Assembly: GCA_944990035.1 (NCBI GenBank)
Contig: CALYLX010000154.1
Coordinates: 124,001 to 188,000 of the forward strand
Direction: 5' to 3'
Length of the DNA stretch: 64,000 bases
Source: Clitopilus passeckerianus
Lineage: Eukaryota > Basidiomycota > Agaricomycetes > Agaricales > Entolomataceae
The translations under genes were made by a program, and so were the position numbers. Under the pieces are notes generated by a model that worked only from the letters and a program-made list of their open reading frames with translations, was not told the origin of the DNA and searched no databases. How positions within the stretch are numbered: position 1 is the first letter of the stretch; each line of letters opens with the position of its first letter. Below, in pieces: positions 61,149 to 64,000 of this stretch.

Positions 61149-63011
61149 CCGGGACCGCACATGCATATTTTATATGGTTTGTCGGGGTCGAGTATCTCTG
61201 TTTGTTTTCTTCGCTTTCATTTTTCCCCGTGCATATCTATGTTATAAGAGTAAGTATACTATAGGCCGCGTTTTGCGGCTCGACGAGGTCCCCCTCGTCA
61301 AAGGCTGTTGTAATTTCAGTGTAAAGGGAAGTATAATCTAGCTGGATCGAGGCTTTTTCAGATGTGGCAAGATTCGAGGGTGGTCACGGTCAAACCTTGA
61401 GGTAAAAAAAATAAATATTCCTGATTGTGATGTTCCAGAAACTCAAGAGAAGACCTCGCAATCTTGGTTATCTGGCCAACTCGGCATGAAAGCTGCTTTT
61501 GCAATCTGTATACAGATCTTGCAATGCGTCCCAAGAATCCGTTGCATTCAAGATCCCGTGGCCTAAGGTAAACTTCAACTATTTTGGCAAATATATATAA
61601 TATAAGCGATTGGGATCCTCGGTCATTACGGAGGCGCCCGTTTGCCAATTAAAACGAACGTAACGACAGCTGCGCTTAGACCTCGGTGCATGTTATGTAC
61701 ATTCTCGTAGAAACTTGAATGTACATGATGCATCCCGTGTCGAATCCTCTCGCTGCAGCGATTTTGAAATAGACCACGGATGCAAATTATGTTTTGCTTC
61801 CGCCAATGCAAGGTGATACAAGCAAAGGGTCTTCGCCCATTTTCTTGTTCGCCTTTGAAATTTCTTCCCTCTTTTCTGGTGATGCACTAGACCCTCCGAT
61901 GGACCCCATGTCATTGTCAGCAGGAGGGCCTTCGGACTCTTCCCCATTCATGCTGACAACCACGTGCAATTGAGTTTAGTCCCTTCTGGGAAATTTCTGC
62001 GTTCCCGCCTATTCAGGGTTCATACCCCCCAGTCAAGGCCCACCCTGCTCTGCACCATCTAGGCAACTGTAACCTTTTCCAGATTCAACAATGATCAGAA
62101 GGTAATCTCTCCAAGTTTTCTAACAGAATTTCCTGTCATTACAACGATATACCTGCCCAAGTTACTTTGCGGCACATGCAGAGATCCAAGAACGCCGTCT
62201 GTATCGACCAGATTTGGGATCCACCCGAGTCAGATCTGGTGTGAACCGCCGGAGAAGATCTAAGAGGAGTTATCTCAGTGTCGACTAGACTAAACACACA
62301 TACCTCACGGCGTTGTTCCACAGGTACCAGAGGTGGTTCGCATGCTATCAGCCAATGTACAGAGCCCACATTGTGATTCGTTCATTGAGAAACCTGTCAA
62401 AGACCAACCACAGGTAACAGTTTCTTAACTCCTCCATCGGGAAACTGTAAAGGCAGGGCAGAGCTTGCAAATCCGCAAGCAACGTCATTTTCCTGACAGC
62501 ATCTAGCTCCTGGACTAACTCGTATACGCTGTCGCGAGCGTCTCCTTGCCAGCAAGTTGGACACCCGTTCCTAGATCTGACCCTGGTCTACTTCGTGAGC
62601 TCAGTTCTTGCCTGCTCGAATGAGTGTATTCTCCTTCCCAACGTGCGCTGTTTTCGGTATGCACTCGGGCAAATTGGTATGTATGATATTCTCTGAATAT
62701 ACAGAGAAGGACTCGTGATATCATGGTACTTCTCTCCCTATTTATTGTTCTCTTGGAATTCGAGGTTTTCCTCCGCCCTTCCTGACGCACCGGAACCGAT
62801 TTGGCGCTCAGACCCTAGCTCCAGCAGCCCGTGTAGAGGCAAGATTTTCTCGGATTCTATTCCCTCGCTTATTCGATCTAGTGGCGATCGCCTTAACTCA
62901 ATCGAAGGAGGTACGCTGATAGCACATCCCCGAATTATGAGAGGCACTGTAAATAAATGTTCACCGTCCTTGGACAGCTCACACTCTTCTGTCTCTGGTC
63001 CCCTCACTAGA
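61149..63011. other. Spacer upstream of the homeodomain gene
   Basis: About 1.9 kb with only short frames. A minus-strand frame (61787-61969, MNGEESEGPPADNDMG...) has no recognised relatives. The last part, from about 62700, is open in the homeodomain gene frame but starts without ATG and is probably leader or an earlier exon. Confidence 0.45.
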
Positions 63012-64000
63012 ATGGATTTCGAGTACTCGCCTGAACCGTTGTCCAAGCAGGGGACACAGAGGTCGGATCCTATCGTTATCACACTCCCTGGAGACGAAGA
63101 CTACTCTGTCGCACCGCTTTTCACCACTGAGCCCATGGCTACCCTTCGCCGTCCATCGCTGGTGAAATCAGAAGACGAAAGTTTTGAAGCATTCTCCAAC
63201 AGGCGACGCTCAAAATCTATGCTCGCCGGTCGAGAGAAAAGAAAACGCACTCGTGTCTCAAACGAACAGCTGCTAATGCTCGAAAGAATTTTTGCTGCGG
63301 ATCGTAATCCAACCGCTACCAAACGACGTGAAATTGGGGAACTATTGGGCATGCATGAACGACAAACACAGATTTGGTTTCAAAATCGGTGAGGAGAACA
63401 ATTATCAAAACCTCCCAAGTGCTCATTCATTTTGGAATTAGTCGGGCGAAGGCAAGGAGTATAGAAATTAGGCAGAAGGAACTCATGAATTCCTCGGAGC
63501 CACCTCCGCCACCGCCTGAGACCCCTCCTAAACTGTCCCGTGGATTTGAAATTGAACTGCATAATCTTCTACACGAAGTCGACTGTAAGGAACAACTCGC
63601 TTCGCTCATGGCCTGCAGTCTTCTGATATCACATGCACAGCTATCCTTATCATTCCAAGTTTGGAGCTCTGCATTGGTCAATGGCGACGAATCGCTAGTA
63701 GCAGTTCCAAACATGACCTAGTTGCTTACGGCTGCGAAGCCAGGCGGTCCATCACCTGGTTCATTCACTCCAATGGACATGGATATAAGATGGAAATTCC
63801 GATCGAGGCTGTTCTAGATGTCCAGTTCACCAGCATTTCCCCTGACAAGTCTCGCGTCACTCTTCTTCTCTCACGTCCCCCGGACTTCTATCTTCAAAGC
63901 GACGAGAACTCCTCTTCTAGCCCTTATTCCTCGTCACAGTTCTGGAAGCGTACTCAAGACTGGACGGAAGAAAAACAAGCTAGTCAATCTTTGCGTCATA
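63012..64000 (+). CDS. Homeodomain transcription factor, Hom2/PHO2-like (3' end beyond window)
   Basis: Sequence-specific nuclear regulator. I chose ATG 63012 (MDFEYSPEPLSKQG); ATG 62938 in the same frame is an alternative. After about 75 residues comes the homeodomain KRKRTRVSNEQLLMLERIF, EIGELLGMHERQTQIWFQNR|RAKAR, with the WFQNRRAK recognition helix interrupted by a 50-base intron after CG. A Pro-run linker (PPPPPPETPP) follows. A second short intron leads to a conserved fungal block: LCIGQWRRIASSSSKHDLVA, then RSITWFIHSNGHGYKMEIP. The homeodomain shows typical 60-residue spacing, not the three-residue TALE extension. In mushrooms such factors regulate fruiting (hom genes), which is suggestive only. 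Confidence 0.82.

Noticed and set aside
63012..64000. Mating-type HD1/HD2 gene
   Set aside because: The gene is single rather than a divergent pair, has a typical 60-residue homeodomain and a Hom2/PHO2-like block (WFIHSNGHGYKMEIP) not seen in mating-type HD proteins. No MIP or beta-flanking gene is near.

Overview
The window looks like nuclear DNA of a mushroom-forming basidiomycete (Agaricomycetes). Genes are dense and split by many short introns (mostly about 45-80 bp, GT-AG with a few GC-AG). Gene content is fungal: a Zn2Cys6 regulator, a fungal-type citrate synthase, DUF1748, basidiomycete-style P450 and GH79 families, and a Hom2/PHO2-like homeodomain gene. Nothing here is prokaryotic, and I see no tRNA, rRNA or CRISPR array.

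Layout. 1-15.3 kb is an accessory region with a cytochrome P450 family in birth-and-death evolution. It holds two tandem, apparently intact minus-strand copies (one cut by the window edge), two plus-strand pseudogenes and one possible N-terminal relic. A J-domain protein gene and an unusual Ras-like GTPase gene sit between them. 15.3-22.6 kb carries a CobW/ZNG1-type metallochaperone, a Zn2Cys6 transcription factor and ZPR1. 22.7-24.3 kb contains two diverged direct copies of an unidentified repeat. 24.5-41.4 kb is housekeeping: AP-3 beta, a DUF1748 protein, mitochondrial citrate synthase, the tRNA m7G methyltransferase TRM8, the exosome subunit RRP41, nicotinate phosphoribosyltransferase, an inositol-polyphosphate 5-phosphatase and a TMEM41/VTT membrane protein. 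41.4-45.7 kb is a 4.2-kb stretch with no recognisable gene. 45.7-51.7 kb has a SWI1-like ARID subunit of SWI/SNF and a CWC16/Yju2-type splicing factor. 52.3-57.0 kb has a tandem pair of secreted GH79 glycosidases. 57.3-61.1 kb has a ZNF830-like protein, COX10 and U1-70K. The right edge cuts a homeodomain transcription factor.

Functional themes. Several housekeeping pairs are divergently transcribed from short shared promoters (citrate synthase/TRM8, RRP41/NPT1, COX10/U1-70K, Zn2Cys6 factor/ZPR1). The P450 genes lie near no terpene, polyketide or peptide synthase, so they are not obviously a biosynthetic cluster. The most notable observations are these: a Ras-like protein whose P-loop has Leu where Ras has Gly12 and whose switch-II box is rearranged; a cluster of one-base deficits at short homopolymers in three neighbouring conserved genes (57.8-59.8 kb), which suggests local consensus error rather than gene death; GC-AG introns; a three-nucleotide first coding exon in RRP41; and a stop-free 63-base optional intron in the citrate synthase transit peptide. 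I did not find a clearly new multi-gene system. Exon boundaries were worked out by hand from splice signals and reading-frame continuity, so outer gene limits are firmer than inner ones.
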